Shown piece after piece: positions 15,636-24,471 of a stretch of 64,000 bases of DNA (the first letter of the stretch is position 1; every line of letters begins with the position of its first letter). The stretch comes from JBBROS01 sp964246015. GTDB taxonomy: Bacteria; Pseudomonadota; Alphaproteobacteria; Acetobacterales; Acetobacteraceae. A program made the translations under genes and the position numbers. The stretch spans positions 1-64,000 of the forward strand of contig CAXTPG010000011.1 in assembly GCA_964246015.1 (NCBI GenBank). The letters run 5' to 3'. The notes beneath the pieces were generated by a model. The model worked only from the letters and a program-made list of their open reading frames with translations, made no database searches and had not been told where the DNA came from.

Positions 15636-17200
15636 GCGCCGACCCCGGCCGCCAGCGTGTACTGGTCGGCCCGGGTCGTGTAGGTCAGCGGCTTGCGGGC
15701 CGCCCAGACCGAGACCTCGTGGTGCAGCGGGATCAGCGCGCAGTCGCGGAAGGCGAGGCCGCTCGCCTCGCTCAGCAGCGCGTTGCGCGCCGTGTCGTCC
15801 ATGGTGCGGAGCGCCTGCTTCAGGCGGCGGTCGATCTCGGGGTTGGAGTAGCCGCCGTCGTTGGAGACGCCGAGGCCGGCCGGGCCGTCGACGGTGGCGA
15901 CGAGGGCGGAGAGCGGGTTCGACGTCTCGCCGGTGTTCACGCCCCAGGCGACCAGGAACATGCTGAAGTCGCGGTTGTGGGCGCGGCCGGTATAGACGGC
16001 CCAGGGCATCGTCTCGACGCGGGTGTCGAGGCCGATGCGGGTGAACATCTGCGCGACCGACTGCACGATCTTGCTGTCGTTGACATAGCGGTTGTTGGGG
16101 CCGTGCAGGGTGATGCGGAAGCCCTGGGGATACCCGGCCTCGGCCAGCAGGGCGCGGGCGCGGTCGGCGTCGAAGCGCGGCGGGTCGATGTCCGGCGCCG
16201 TGCCGGTGCCGCCCTTCGGCAGGAATTGCCCGGCCGGCACCGCGTTGCCCTCCATCACCCGGTCCACCAGCGCCTGACGGTTCACGGCCATTGTCAGCGC
16301 CTGCCGGACGCGCAGATCCTTGAGCGGATTGCGGTCGAGCGGTTTGCCGTCCTTCGCGGTGACGAAGGGCGACTGGTCGCGGGCCTGGTCCATCGAGAAA
16401 TACACGAAGCGGCTGGACAGGCCGCGCAGCAGGTGCAGCGCAGGGCTCGCGGCAATGCGCCCGGCGCCCTCGGACGGCACCTCCTCGATCAGGTCGAGGT
16501 CGCCGGCCAGCAGGGAGGCGAGGCGGGAGCCGGGGTCGCTGACGACGCGAAGCGTGACCTCGGACCAGGGCAGGCGGGGTCCCCACCAGGACTCGTTGCG
16601 GGCGAGGGTGACGTGGCTGCCCGGGATGTATTCGCGGAATTGGAACGGGCCGGTGCCGACCGCGGCGCGGCCGGCGTTGAACTCGCCGGGTGGCGCGTCC
16701 TTGTGCGCGGCGCGGATGATGCGGATGCGGCTGAGCGAGTTGGGCAGCAGCGGGTCGGGGCCGTAGGTCTCGATCAACAGGGTCCCGGGGTCGGGCGAGC
16801 TCATCGCCTTGATGCTGCGCGTATAGGTCCGGAACGAGGCGCTGCTGGGAATGTCGTGGGCGCGGCGGATGGAGGCGATCGCATCCTCGGGCGTGAAGGG
16901 CGCGCCGTCGGTGAAGCGAACGCCGGGGCGCAGGACGAGCGACCAGTGGGTGTCGTCCAGGATGCGCCAGGATGTGGCGAGGCCGGGCTGCGAGCCGGAG
17001 CGTTCGTCGTTGGTGACGAGGGCGTCGAAGATGTGGCTGGCGACGGCGTTGTTGGGGGCGTTGCTGAGCAGATGCGGGTCGAGCGTGGTGTTGGGGGCGG
17101 AGAGGCCGATGCGGAGGCGGCCGGGGGCGGATTGCGCGCGGGCGACAAGGGGAAGGCCGCCGCAGAGGGCGAGGAGGGTCCGGCGTGCGAGGGGCGTCAT
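15632..17200 (-). CDS. ABC transporter substrate-binding protein, family 5
   Basis: A 522-residue periplasmic binding protein of the peptide/opine/nickel family (SBP_bac_5). A twin-arginine-like leader (ARRTLLALCGGLPLVARAQ) is followed by the typical NTTLDPHLLSNAPNN, LRPGVRFTDGAPFTPEDAIASIRR and RQALTMAVNRQALVDRVM motifs. It is the first gene of an operon with a hydrolase, gamma-glutamyltransferase and LysE exporter, but no permease is adjacent; the DppBCDF-type core at 36.7-40.8 kb is a possible but unproven partner. Confidence 0.88.
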   Translation of the reverse strand: MTPLARRTLLALCGGLPLVARAQSAPGRLRIGLSAPNTTLDPHLLSNAPNNAVASHIFDALVTNDERSGSQPGLATSWRILDDTHWSLVLRPGVRFTDGAPFTPEDAIASIRRAHDIPSSASFRTYTRSIKAMSSPDPGTLLIETYGPDPLLPNSLSRIRIIRAAHKDAPPGEFNAGRAAVGTGPFQFREYIPGSHVTLARNESWWGPRLPWSEVTLRVVSDPGSRLASLLAGDLDLIEEVPSEGAGRIAASPALHLLRGLSSRFVYFSMDQARDQSPFVTAKDGKPLDRNPLKDLRVRQALTMAVNRQALVDRVMEGNAVPAGQFLPKGGTGTAPDIDPPRFDADRARALLAEAGYPQGFRITLHGPNNRYVNDSKIVQSVAQMFTRIGLDTRVETMPWAVYTGRAHNRDFSMFLVAWGVNTGETSNPLSALVATVDGPAGLGVSNDGGYSNPEIDRRLKQALRTMDDTARNALLSEASGLAFRDCALIPLHHEVSVWAARKPLTYTTRADQYTLAAGVGA

Positions 17201-17269
17201 GGGGGACTCCGGTCCAGAGGGGTCAGGCGCTGGTCGGCGGTTCGTCCGTGGGCCGGCCCGTGACCCTGT

Positions 17270-17533
17270 TCACGCCCGCGCGGCCACCTTCTGCGCCGGC
17301 ATCTCGATGTCGATTTCCAGGGTGTTCACCTCCGCGCCGCGGTCGAGCTTGACCTGGACCTTGTCGCGGTCGATCTGCATGTGCTTGGCGATGACGGCGA
17401 GGATCTCCTCCTGCAGCACGGCGACGAGCTGGCTGTGGGTGCCGGCGACGCGTTCGTGGGCCAGGAGGATCTGCAGGCGCTCGCGCGCCACCGGGGCGGT
17501 GTTGCGGCGCTGGAAGAAGCGGAAGATGCTCAT
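17270..17533 (-). CDS. minE: Cell division topological specificity factor MinE
   Basis: An 87-residue protein of normal MinE length. The N-terminal MSIFRFFQRR membrane-targeting and MinD-activating segment and the following RERLQILLAHER helix are typical, and the second half is the topological specificity domain with the EILAVIAKHM helix. It overlaps the minD stop by 4 nt. It stimulates the MinD ATPase and drives the oscillation that keeps the Z-ring at midcell. Confidence 0.95.
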   Translation of the reverse strand: MSIFRFFQRRNTAPVARERLQILLAHERVAGTHSQLVAVLQEEILAVIAKHMQIDRDKVQVKLDRGAEVNTLEIDIEMPAQKVAARA

Positions 17534-18348
17534 GCCACGCGCCTCCCGAACAGCTTTCCGAACAGGCCGCGCTTTTCGCCGGGGATGGACATCTCGATGG
17601 TTTCGCCCTGCAGGCGGCGGGCGGCGTCCATGTAGGCGCGGGCGGGGGCGCTGGTGGGGTCGGCGAGGGTGACGGGGCTGCCGACGTTGCTGGCCTTCAG
17701 GACGTCCTGGCTTTCGGGGATGATGCCCAGGAGCGGGATGCTGAGGATCTCCAGCACGTCCTCGGTCTTCAGCATGTCGCCGCGGGCGGCGCGGAGCGGG
17801 TCGTAGCGGGTCAGCAGGAGGTGCTTGTCGATGCGCTCGCCGGCCTTGGCGCGGGCGGTGGTGCTGTCGAGCATGCCGATGATGCGGTCGCTGTCGCGGA
17901 CGCTGCTGACCTCGGGGTTCGTGACCACGACGGCCATGTCGGCGTGGTGCATGGCGAGCTGCGCGCCGCGCTCGATCCCGGCGGGGCTGTCGCAGATGAC
18001 CCAGTCGAACATGGCGCGGAGCTCGTCCATGACGCGGGCCACGCCCTCGCTGGTAAGGGCGTCCTTGTCGCGGGTCTGGCTGGCGGGGAGGAGGTGGAGG
18101 GTTTCGAGGCGCTTGTCGCGGATCAGCGCCTGCGTGAGCTTCGCGTCGCCTTGCGTCACGTTGATGAGGTCGTACACGACCCGGCGCTCGGCGCCCATGA
18201 TGAGGTCGAGGTTGCGGAGGCCCACGTCGAAGTCGACGACGACGACCTTCTGGCCGCTTTGCGCGAGGGCTGCGCCGAGGGCCGCGGTGGAGGTGGTCTT
18301 GCCGACTCCGCCCTTGCCCGAGGTTACGACCAGGACCTTTGCTGCCAT
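17530..18348 (-). CDS. minD: Septum site-determining ATPase MinD
   Basis: A 272-residue deviant Walker A ATPase (SGKGGVGKTT near residue 10), with VVVDFDVGLRNLDLIMG and the ICDSPAGIERGA Walker B region. The C-terminus ends in the amphipathic KRGLFGKLFGRRV helix that binds membrane. It lies between minC (11 nt upstream) and minE (4-nt overlap). It recruits MinC to the membrane. Confidence 0.96.
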   Translation of the reverse strand: MAAKVLVVTSGKGGVGKTTSTAALGAALAQSGQKVVVVDFDVGLRNLDLIMGAERRVVYDLINVTQGDAKLTQALIRDKRLETLHLLPASQTRDKDALTSEGVARVMDELRAMFDWVICDSPAGIERGAQLAMHHADMAVVVTNPEVSSVRDSDRIIGMLDSTTARAKAGERIDKHLLLTRYDPLRAARGDMLKTEDVLEILSIPLLGIIPESQDVLKASNVGSPVTLADPTSAPARAYMDAARRLQGETIEMSIPGEKRGLFGKLFGRRVA

Positions 18349-18359
18349 TCCCGTTTCCT

Positions 18360-19118
18360 TCAGTCCAATGCCGCGACCATCAGCTCCTCGCCCTGCAACC
18401 AGGCCTGGACGGCGCGGCCTTGCAGGGTGGGGCCGAGCTCGTCGGCGGTCTTGTAGACGCCGTCGATGGCCAGCAGCTCGGCCTCGAGCCGCCGGCAGAA
18501 GATGCGGGGGCGTGCGCCGCCCGGGCCTGGCCCCAGCAGGCCGGCGATGGCCCGGCCGCGGAGCGTGCCATAGACATGGATGGACCCCCCGGCGATCACC
18601 TCGGACCCCGAGGCGACGCTGCCGATGATGGTGACGTCGCCGGCGGTGTGGGTGACGCTCTGGCCGGAGCGGACGGGCTGGTCGAGGATGAGGGCGGAGG
18701 GTTCGGGGGGGCGCGGCGCCTCTGCGGGTTGGGCGGGGCGGGAAGGCTGGCCCGTGGGTTCGTTCTCGCCGACCAGGGCCGCGTTGCGGCCACCGGCCAT
18801 GACGGGAGGAAGCTGGGCAGCCAGCGCGCCGAGGGCGTGGGGCATGGTGCCGTCGATGCCGATCACGCGGATGCCGCGGGCGCCGAGGGCGGTGATCAGC
18901 GCCGGAAGATCGGCCTCGTGGCCGGTCAGGAGGGAAACGTCGAGCAGGACGGGGCGGCCCTCGAACACCTTGGGGGAGCGGGCGACCTGGTCGTCGAGCT
19001 GGGCGACCCAGGCGTCGAGCGGCAGGTCCGGCGTCAGGACGACGGACATGAAGGACTTGCCGCGCAGGCGCAGGAACTGGCCGCGGGTGGCGGCGGGGCG
19101 TGTCTTGGTGCTCACCAT
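18360..19118 (-). CDS. minC: Septum site-determining protein MinC
   Basis: A 252-residue division inhibitor. The N-terminal domain (LRLRGKSFMSVVL) inhibits FtsZ; a Pro-rich linker at about residues 118-145 leads to the C-terminal beta-helix domain with DQPVRSGQSV, GDVTIIGSVASGSEVIAGGSI and HVYGTLRGRAIAG, which binds MinD. The ATG at 19118 is chosen because earlier in-frame codons carry no domain and enter the facing gene. It heads the minCDE operon. Confidence 0.94.
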   Translation of the reverse strand: MVSTKTRPAATRGQFLRLRGKSFMSVVLTPDLPLDAWVAQLDDQVARSPKVFEGRPVLLDVSLLTGHEADLPALITALGARGIRVIGIDGTMPHALGALAAQLPPVMAGGRNAALVGENEPTGQPSRPAQPAEAPRPPEPSALILDQPVRSGQSVTHTAGDVTIIGSVASGSEVIAGGSIHVYGTLRGRAIAGLLGPGPGGARPRIFCRRLEAELLAIDGVYKTADELGPTLQGRAVQAWLQGEELMVAALD

Positions 19119-19244
19119 CGACAGGGGGTACTCCGCGACTCGCCGGGGCGTCAACAAGATGCGCTTCGGGGCTTCTATCGTGGGGAACATTCCGGCTATC
19201 GTCGCGCGCGCATGGCCCGGTAGAGGCCCCAAGGGAGAACATCC
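19119..19244. promoter_or_regulatory. Divergent intergenic region minC / binding protein
   Basis: A 126-nt region with divergent starts. A CTATCG hexamer appears twice (about 19175 and 19196) with a short GGAACATTCC palindrome between the copies. The binding-protein start has a strong AGGGAGAA ribosome site. Both promoters must lie here, but I cannot place them confidently. Confidence 0.35.
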
Positions 19245-20564
19245 ATGATCGATCGCCGCTCGTTGCTGGCTGCGTCCGCAGCCCTGCCCCTGTTCAATAT
19301 CGTCGAGCGCGCGAACGCGCAGAGCCAGTTCGACTGGAAGCAGGCGAAGGGCGCCAAGATCGAGGTGAACCTCGCGAAGTCGCCGCGGGGCGACGTTGTG
19401 CAGGCGCACCAGAAGGAGTTCGAGGAGCTGACGGGGATCAAGGTCGGCAGCGAACAGATCCCGGAGCAGCAGCAGCGCCCGAAGGTGGCGATCGAGATGG
19501 CGTCGGGGCGGCCGAGCTTCGATGTCGTGAACGTCGCGATGCACGTGCAGAAGCGGCTGATCGAGAAGGGCCGCTGGATGGAGGATCTGCGGCCGATGAT
19601 CCAGAACGCGGCGATCACGGCGCCGGGTCTGGACATGGCGGATTTCAGCCCGGCGACGATGAAGGCGGCGACGGGGGCGGACGGAAAGCTGAACGTGCTG
19701 CCGTTCAACCAGGATCTGTTCATCCTATTCTACAACAAGGAATTGTTCGACCAGGCCGGGCTTTCGGTGCCGAAGACGTATGACGAGATGATGGCCGCGG
19801 CGATCAAGCTGACGGACAAGAGCAAGGGTGTGTTCGGGTTCACCGGGCGGGGCGTGAAGAACGCGAACGTCGTGCTGTACGACAACATCCTGCTGGGCTG
19901 GGATCAGGAGACGATCACGGCGGACGGCAAGACGCTGCTGACGGACACCCCGGCGGCGATCGAGGCGGCGACGTGGTACCAGAAGATCATGCGGGAGTGC
20001 GCGCCGCCGGGGTCGGTGGGGTTCAACTGGAACGAGTGCCAGACGACGTTCAGCCAGGGGCGGGCGGCGATGTGGTGGGACGGGATCGGGTTCTCGGCGC
20101 CGCTGGTGGATCCGTCGAAGTCGAAGATCGTGGGCAAGGTGGGGTTCGCGCCGGTGCCGATGGGCCCGAAGGCGCAGAACTCGTGCACGTTCATCGATGC
20201 GATCGGGATTCCGGCGGCGAGCAAGAACAAGACGGCGGCGTGGCTGTACGTGCAGTGGGCGACGAGCAAGACGATGTTCCCGAACTGGCTGAAGGTGGGC
20301 GCGGGGACCCCGCCGCGGGCGAGCAGCTATGGCGACCAGGAGATCGTGAAGGCGAGCGCGTTCCCGAAGGAGTGGTTCGACACGACGATCAAGAGCCTGG
20401 CGATCGCGCGGAGCGGGCTGCCGGAGATCGTCCCGGTGACGGAGTTCCGGGACACGATCGGGGTTGCGCTGACGAACATCATCGGGGGCGCGGACCCGGC
20501 CAGCGAGATGAAGAAGGCGACGGAGGCGTTCCGGCCGGTGCTGGCGAAGGCGAACGAGGCCTGA
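19245..20564 (+). CDS. Extracellular solute-binding protein, family 1 (sugar type)
   Basis: A 439-residue binding protein of the UgpB/MalE class. The leader has a twin-arginine pattern (DRRSLLAASAALP) and ends around RANAQ. The core shows FEELTGIKVGSEQIPEQQQRPKV-type motifs, NQDLFILFYNKELFDQAGL and the QGRAAMWWDG segment typical of the family. No sugar permease or ATPase gene is nearby, so it is an orphan in this window. It is directly followed, on the same strand, by the GH2-like gene of the carrier-protein operon, with a hairpin and a long inverted repeat between them. Confidence 0.88.
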   Translation: MIDRRSLLAASAALPLFNIVERANAQSQFDWKQAKGAKIEVNLAKSPRGDVVQAHQKEFEELTGIKVGSEQIPEQQQRPKVAIEMASGRPSFDVVNVAMHVQKRLIEKGRWMEDLRPMIQNAAITAPGLDMADFSPATMKAATGADGKLNVLPFNQDLFILFYNKELFDQAGLSVPKTYDEMMAAAIKLTDKSKGVFGFTGRGVKNANVVLYDNILLGWDQETITADGKTLLTDTPAAIEAATWYQKIMRECAPPGSVGFNWNECQTTFSQGRAAMWWDGIGFSAPLVDPSKSKIVGKVGFAPVPMGPKAQNSCTFIDAIGIPAASKNKTAAWLYVQWATSKTMFPNWLKVGAGTPPRASSYGDQEIVKASAFPKEWFDTTIKSLAIARSGLPEIVPVTEFRDTIGVALTNIIGGADPASEMKKATEAFRPVLAKANEA

Positions 20565-20578
20565 CGGGGTAGAGGGGG

Positions 20579-20595
20579 GCCGGCGGGACGCCGGC
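20579..20595 (+). terminator. GC-rich hairpin after the binding-protein gene
   Basis: A perfect 7-bp stem GCCGGCG/CGCCGGC with a GGA loop lies 15 nt after the stop codon. There is no U-run, so it may stabilise the 3' end or be a copy of a short dispersed GC-rich palindrome rather than an intrinsic terminator. Confidence 0.45.
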
Positions 20596-20621
20596 GCTAC
20601 GAGGGTGGCTTGCGTGTTGTT

Positions 20622-20656
20622 CCGGTTGATCCAAGAGTGCCGGGTGGATCAACCGG
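20622..20656 (+). promoter_or_regulatory. 11-bp perfect inverted repeat before the carrier-protein operon
   Basis: The arms CCGGTTGATCC (20622-20632) and GGATCAACCGG (20646-20656) are perfectly complementary, with 13 nt between. The GTG of the first operon gene is 9 nt downstream, and its G-rich ribosome site begins at the end of the second arm. It may be an operator for a dimeric repressor, or an RNA stem that limits access to the ribosome site. Confidence 0.55.
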
Positions 20657-20665
20657 GGATGGGGC

Positions 20666-22858
20666 GTGATCGGGGGCGAGGTACTGGAGGGGTGGCGCCG
20701 GCTGACGCCTGAGTATCCGGATGTGGACGGGCATGAGCATCGTTGGGTGCTGGATGTCTCTCTGCCGGCCGGGGGCGTGCTGGAGTTCCAGGGGCTGGCG
20801 ACCTGGTGCGTCGTGCTGATCGACGGACGCGTGGTGGCGGAGCATCGGACGATGTTCCGGCCTTTGTTCGTGACGGTGCCGGCGGGGGGCGGGCGCGTGC
20901 TCGAGATTCGGAGCCTGGTGCTGGCGCCGGAGAGGGGCGGGCGGCGGGCGCGGTGGCGGAACCGGCTGGTGGCGGGGGAGTCGCTGCGCGGGGTCCGGAC
21001 CACGCTGCTGGGGCGCATGGCCGGGACGGGGGCGGTCATCGCGGGGCCGTACCGGCCCGCGGTGCTGCATCGGGGCGGGGTGCGGCGGGCGGTGATGCGG
21101 GCGACGCTCGGGGATGGCGTGGGGGTTGTCGTGGTCCGGGTCAGCGGGGTGGCGGAGGGTGTCGTCGAGGCGTGCGGGCACTCTGTCGTGCTGCGGCAGG
21201 AGGGCGAGGCGCTGGTGGGGACGCTGCGCGTGCCCGATCCGCCGCTGTGGTGGCCACACACGCATGGCACGCCGGCGCTGGTCGAGGTGCGGGGGGTGCT
21301 CGACGGCGAGGCGGTGGTGCTCGGGCGGGTCGGGTTCCGGACGATCGGGCGGGCGGCGGGGGCGGGGTTCGGGCCGGTCGTGAACGGGGTGCCGGTGTTC
21401 TGCCGGGGCGCGGTATGGATGGGGGGCGGGGCGGCGGCGCTGGAGCGGATGCGGGACGCCGGGTTGAACATGGTGCGGGTGCCGGGGTTCACGGTGTATC
21501 CGGACCGCGCGTTCCTGGAGGCGTGCGACGCGCTGGGGGTGCTGCTGTGGCAGGATTTCATGTTCTCGCGGTTCGATTACCCGGCGGATGAGGGGTTTCT
21601 CGCCGAGGCGGCGGCGGAGGCGGCGGGGTTCCTGGACGGGACGGCCGGGCACCCGTGCGTGGCGGTGCTGTGCGGGGGGGACGAGACGGTGCAGGCGGCC
21701 GTGATGGCGGGGCGGCCGGCGTCGGAATGGGGGCACGCGCTGTTCGATCGCGTGCTGGCCGGGGCGGCGGCGGCGGGGCGCCCGGATGTGCCCTATGTGA
21801 CGAATGCTCCGTCGGGGGGGGAGTTGCCGATCGGCGGATCGGCGCCGGTTTCGCATTTCTTCGGGGTGGGGGCGTATCTGCGGCCCTTGGCGGACGCGGC
21901 AGGGGTGCGGTTCGCGGCGGCGTGCCTCGCATTCTCCAACCCCGCGGACCCGGCGGGGTGCCGCGCGCTGTGCGGGGCGCCGGGGGATGGGGATTGGGCG
22001 GCGAGCGTGCCGCGGGACCCCGGGCTGTCCTGGACGTTCGAGGATGTGCGGGACCACTACGTGGGGCGGCTGTTCGGCGCGGATGCGGCGGCGTTGCGGC
22101 GGACGGACCCCGAGGGCTGGCTCGCCGTGGGGCGGGCGGCGGTGGCGCTGGCGATGCAGTCGGCGATGTCGACCTGGCGGGCGGACCCGGCGTGCGGGGG
22201 CGCGCTGGTGCTGGCGTTGCAGGACCGGGTGGCGGGACCGGGGTGGGGAGTGCTGGACCATCGGGGGCGGGCGAAGTCGGCGCTGCATGCGCTCGCGGCG
22301 GTGTGCCGGCCGGTGCAGGTACTGCTGCAGGACCGGGGGCTGGACGGGGTGGTCGTGCACCTCGTGAACGATACGGGGGAGGCACGGCGGTTGCGGCTGG
22401 TGGTGCGGGGGCTGAGTGAGGCGGGGATCGTCGAGGTGTTGGCGGACGCGGAGCAGGTGCTGGGCGCGCGCGCGGTGGCAACCGTGGCGGCGGCGGCGTT
22501 GATGGGCCGGTTTCGGGACTTGGTGGGTGCGTGGCGGTTCGGGACGCCGCCCTACGTCGTGCTGGGGGCAGCGCTGCTGGATGGGGAGACCATGATCTCG
22601 GAATCGGTGCTGTTTCCGCAGGGGCCGGCGTTGGGGACGGGGGATGTGGGGTTGGCGGCGAAGCTGGAGGCGGATGTGCTGACGGTCGCGGCGCGGGGGT
22701 TCGCGCAGTTCGTCGCGATCGACGACGAGGCGTGCGTGCCGGATATCGACCATTTCCATCTGTGGCCGGGGGAGGCGCGGCGGGTGCGGTTGTCGGGCGG
22801 CCGGCCGGGGGGGAGCGTGCGGGCGTTGAACGGGGTGGGGGCGGCGCACTACCGATGA
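20666..22858 (+). CDS. Glycoside hydrolase family 2 (beta-mannosidase-like) protein with altered active site
   Basis: A 730-residue protein with the GH2 layout: an N-terminal jelly-roll (LPAGGVLEFQGLATWCVVLIDG), an Ig-like domain ending at PPLWWPHTHGTPAL, and a TIM barrel (NGVPVFCRGAVWM, RVPGFTVYPDRAFLEACDALG, LLWQDFMF). The acid/base region NxNE is CGGDE (residues 336-340), so the Glu is kept. The segment where beta-mannosidases have SEFG reads RFAAACLAF, with no Glu, so the nucleophile seems lost. It starts with GTG and overlaps the next gene by 4 nt. It may be non-catalytic or have a new role in the operon. Confidence 0.75.
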   Translation: MIGGEVLEGWRRLTPEYPDVDGHEHRWVLDVSLPAGGVLEFQGLATWCVVLIDGRVVAEHRTMFRPLFVTVPAGGGRVLEIRSLVLAPERGGRRARWRNRLVAGESLRGVRTTLLGRMAGTGAVIAGPYRPAVLHRGGVRRAVMRATLGDGVGVVVVRVSGVAEGVVEACGHSVVLRQEGEALVGTLRVPDPPLWWPHTHGTPALVEVRGVLDGEAVVLGRVGFRTIGRAAGAGFGPVVNGVPVFCRGAVWMGGGAAALERMRDAGLNMVRVPGFTVYPDRAFLEACDALGVLLWQDFMFSRFDYPADEGFLAEAAAEAAGFLDGTAGHPCVAVLCGGDETVQAAVMAGRPASEWGHALFDRVLAGAAAAGRPDVPYVTNAPSGGELPIGGSAPVSHFFGVGAYLRPLADAAGVRFAAACLAFSNPADPAGCRALCGAPGDGDWAASVPRDPGLSWTFEDVRDHYVGRLFGADAAALRRTDPEGWLAVGRAAVALAMQSAMSTWRADPACGGALVLALQDRVAGPGWGVLDHRGRAKSALHALAAVCRPVQVLLQDRGLDGVVVHLVNDTGEARRLRLVVRGLSEAGIVEVLADAEQVLGARAVATVAAAALMGRFRDLVGAWRFGTPPYVVLGAALLDGETMISESVLFPQGPALGTGDVGLAAKLEADVLTVAARGFAQFVAIDDEACVPDIDHFHLWPGEARRVRLSGGRPGGSVRALNGVGAAHYR

Positions 22859-24471
22859 TCCCGGTGGCGATCGAAAGCCCGGCCGGGGCGTGCTTCGGGA
22901 CGTATCATGCGGCCGGCGGGGCGGCGTTGCTGATCCTGCCGCTATGGGGCTACGAGGCGCTTAGTACGTACCGGGTCTGGAGGGAGCTGGCGGATCGGCT
23001 GGCGGCCGGGGGGATCGCGGTGTTGCGTCTGGACTTGCCGGGGACGGGGGATTCGGCGGGCGTGGCGGAGATGGCGGACCCGGTCGGGGCGCACCGGGCG
23101 GCGGTGGATGCGGGGGTGGCGTGGCTTGCAGCGCGGCATGGGGCGGTTTCGATCCTGGGGGCGCGGTTCGGGGCGTTGCTGGCGGTGGATGCGGCGGGGC
23201 GCGGGGCTGCCGTGCGGTCGCTGGTGCTGCTGGATGCCCCGGCGGACGGGGCGGCGCTGGCGCGGCAGTTGCGGGCGCGGTCGCGGCTGGAACCGGGCGG
23301 GACGGAGGACCGGCGGGCCTACGGGGTGCCGCTCACGGATGCGATGCTGGCGGGGTTGGCGGGGTTGCCCGTGGCGCCGCAGGGACAGATGGAGACGCTG
23401 CTCATCGGGGAGGCGCAGGGACGGCCGCCAGCCTGGTCGGAGGGACTGCGGATCGTCGAGGCGGCGCCGTTCGAGGAGCGCGATGCGTTCGTGATGCGCG
23501 ACAGTTTCCAGCGCATGGCCCCGGCTGCGGCGTTCGGCCGCGTCGTGGCGTTCCTCGCAGGCCGGGCCGGGACCGTGCCGGTGCCGGAGGTGGGGGCGGG
23601 CGCGCTGATCCTTCCGGGAATGCGGGAGGAGCCGGTGTGGTTCGGGCCCGGGTTGTTCGGCGTGCTGACGGTGCCCGATGGCGCGCCGCGGGGGGTCGCG
23701 GCGCTGATCCCGTCGACGGGGAACCTGCCGCGGAGCGGACCGGGGCGGGCGTCGGTGCTGCTGGCGCGGCGGCTTGCGGCGGCTGGTTTCGCGACGCTGC
23801 GGTATGATTGCGCGGGGGTGGGCGACAGCGAGGGCGCGATCCATGGCGACCCGGCCGTCGAGACCTACCTGCCGGAGCAGGTCGGGCATGTGGCGCTGGC
23901 GGTCAATGTGCTGGCGGGGCGGGGGTTCGGGCGGGTGGTCGTCGTCGGGCACTGCTCGGGGGCGTATCTGGGATGGCATGCGGCGGCGGGGAATGCGGGG
24001 ATCGTGGGGGTGTTCGCGATCAACCTGCAGATCCTGAAGCGGATGGATGCGGCGGACGCGGCGGCGACGGTTCGTCCGCATGGGACGCCGACTGGTTCGG
24101 CGGGTGCGGCGGAACCGCCCCGGGGTGGCGGACTGAAGGCGCTGGTGCGGCGGGCGTGTCCGCCCTGGTTGTGGGATTGGCTGCGGTCGATGACGGCGGA
24201 GGAGCGGGGGGTCCGGCGGCAGTTGCGGGGGTTGGTGCGGCGGGGGTGCCGGGTGCATTTCGTGTTCGGGACGGAGGAGGACGAGCAGTACCGCTTCCAC
24301 CGCGCGTTCGGGCGGCCGCCGCGGTTGCCCGCGGGGGCCGAGCTTACGGTGATCGAGGGGGCGGACCACATGTTCTCGGCCGCGCGGCACCGGACTCGGC
24401 TGCTCGATCTTGCGGCCGGGTTCGTGGCGTCGCATGACACGGGGGCAACGAGGGGTGGGGAGCGGGTGTGA
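22855..24471 (+). CDS. Fused double alpha/beta hydrolase, second domain with Cys nucleophile
   Basis: A 538-residue protein with two alpha/beta-hydrolase domains in tandem (about 1-240 and 255-530). The first elbow reads GARFG (102-106), with Arg where the nucleophile should be, so this half is probably not catalytic. The second reads GHCSG (365-369), placing Cys367 as nucleophile, with a likely catalytic His505 in EGADHMF. Cys-type hydrolases favour thioester chemistry, which fits a carrier-protein operon: it may release the product or edit the loaded carrier. It overlaps both neighbours by 4 nt. Confidence 0.75.
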   Translation: MIPVAIESPAGACFGTYHAAGGAALLILPLWGYEALSTYRVWRELADRLAAGGIAVLRLDLPGTGDSAGVAEMADPVGAHRAAVDAGVAWLAARHGAVSILGARFGALLAVDAAGRGAAVRSLVLLDAPADGAALARQLRARSRLEPGGTEDRRAYGVPLTDAMLAGLAGLPVAPQGQMETLLIGEAQGRPPAWSEGLRIVEAAPFEERDAFVMRDSFQRMAPAAAFGRVVAFLAGRAGTVPVPEVGAGALILPGMREEPVWFGPGLFGVLTVPDGAPRGVAALIPSTGNLPRSGPGRASVLLARRLAAAGFATLRYDCAGVGDSEGAIHGDPAVETYLPEQVGHVALAVNVLAGRGFGRVVVVGHCSGAYLGWHAAAGNAGIVGVFAINLQILKRMDAADAAATVRPHGTPTGSAGAAEPPRGGGLKALVRRACPPWLWDWLRSMTAEERGVRRQLRGLVRRGCRVHFVFGTEEDEQYRFHRAFGRPPRLPAGAELTVIEGADHMFSAARHRTRLLDLAAGFVASHDTGATRGGERV

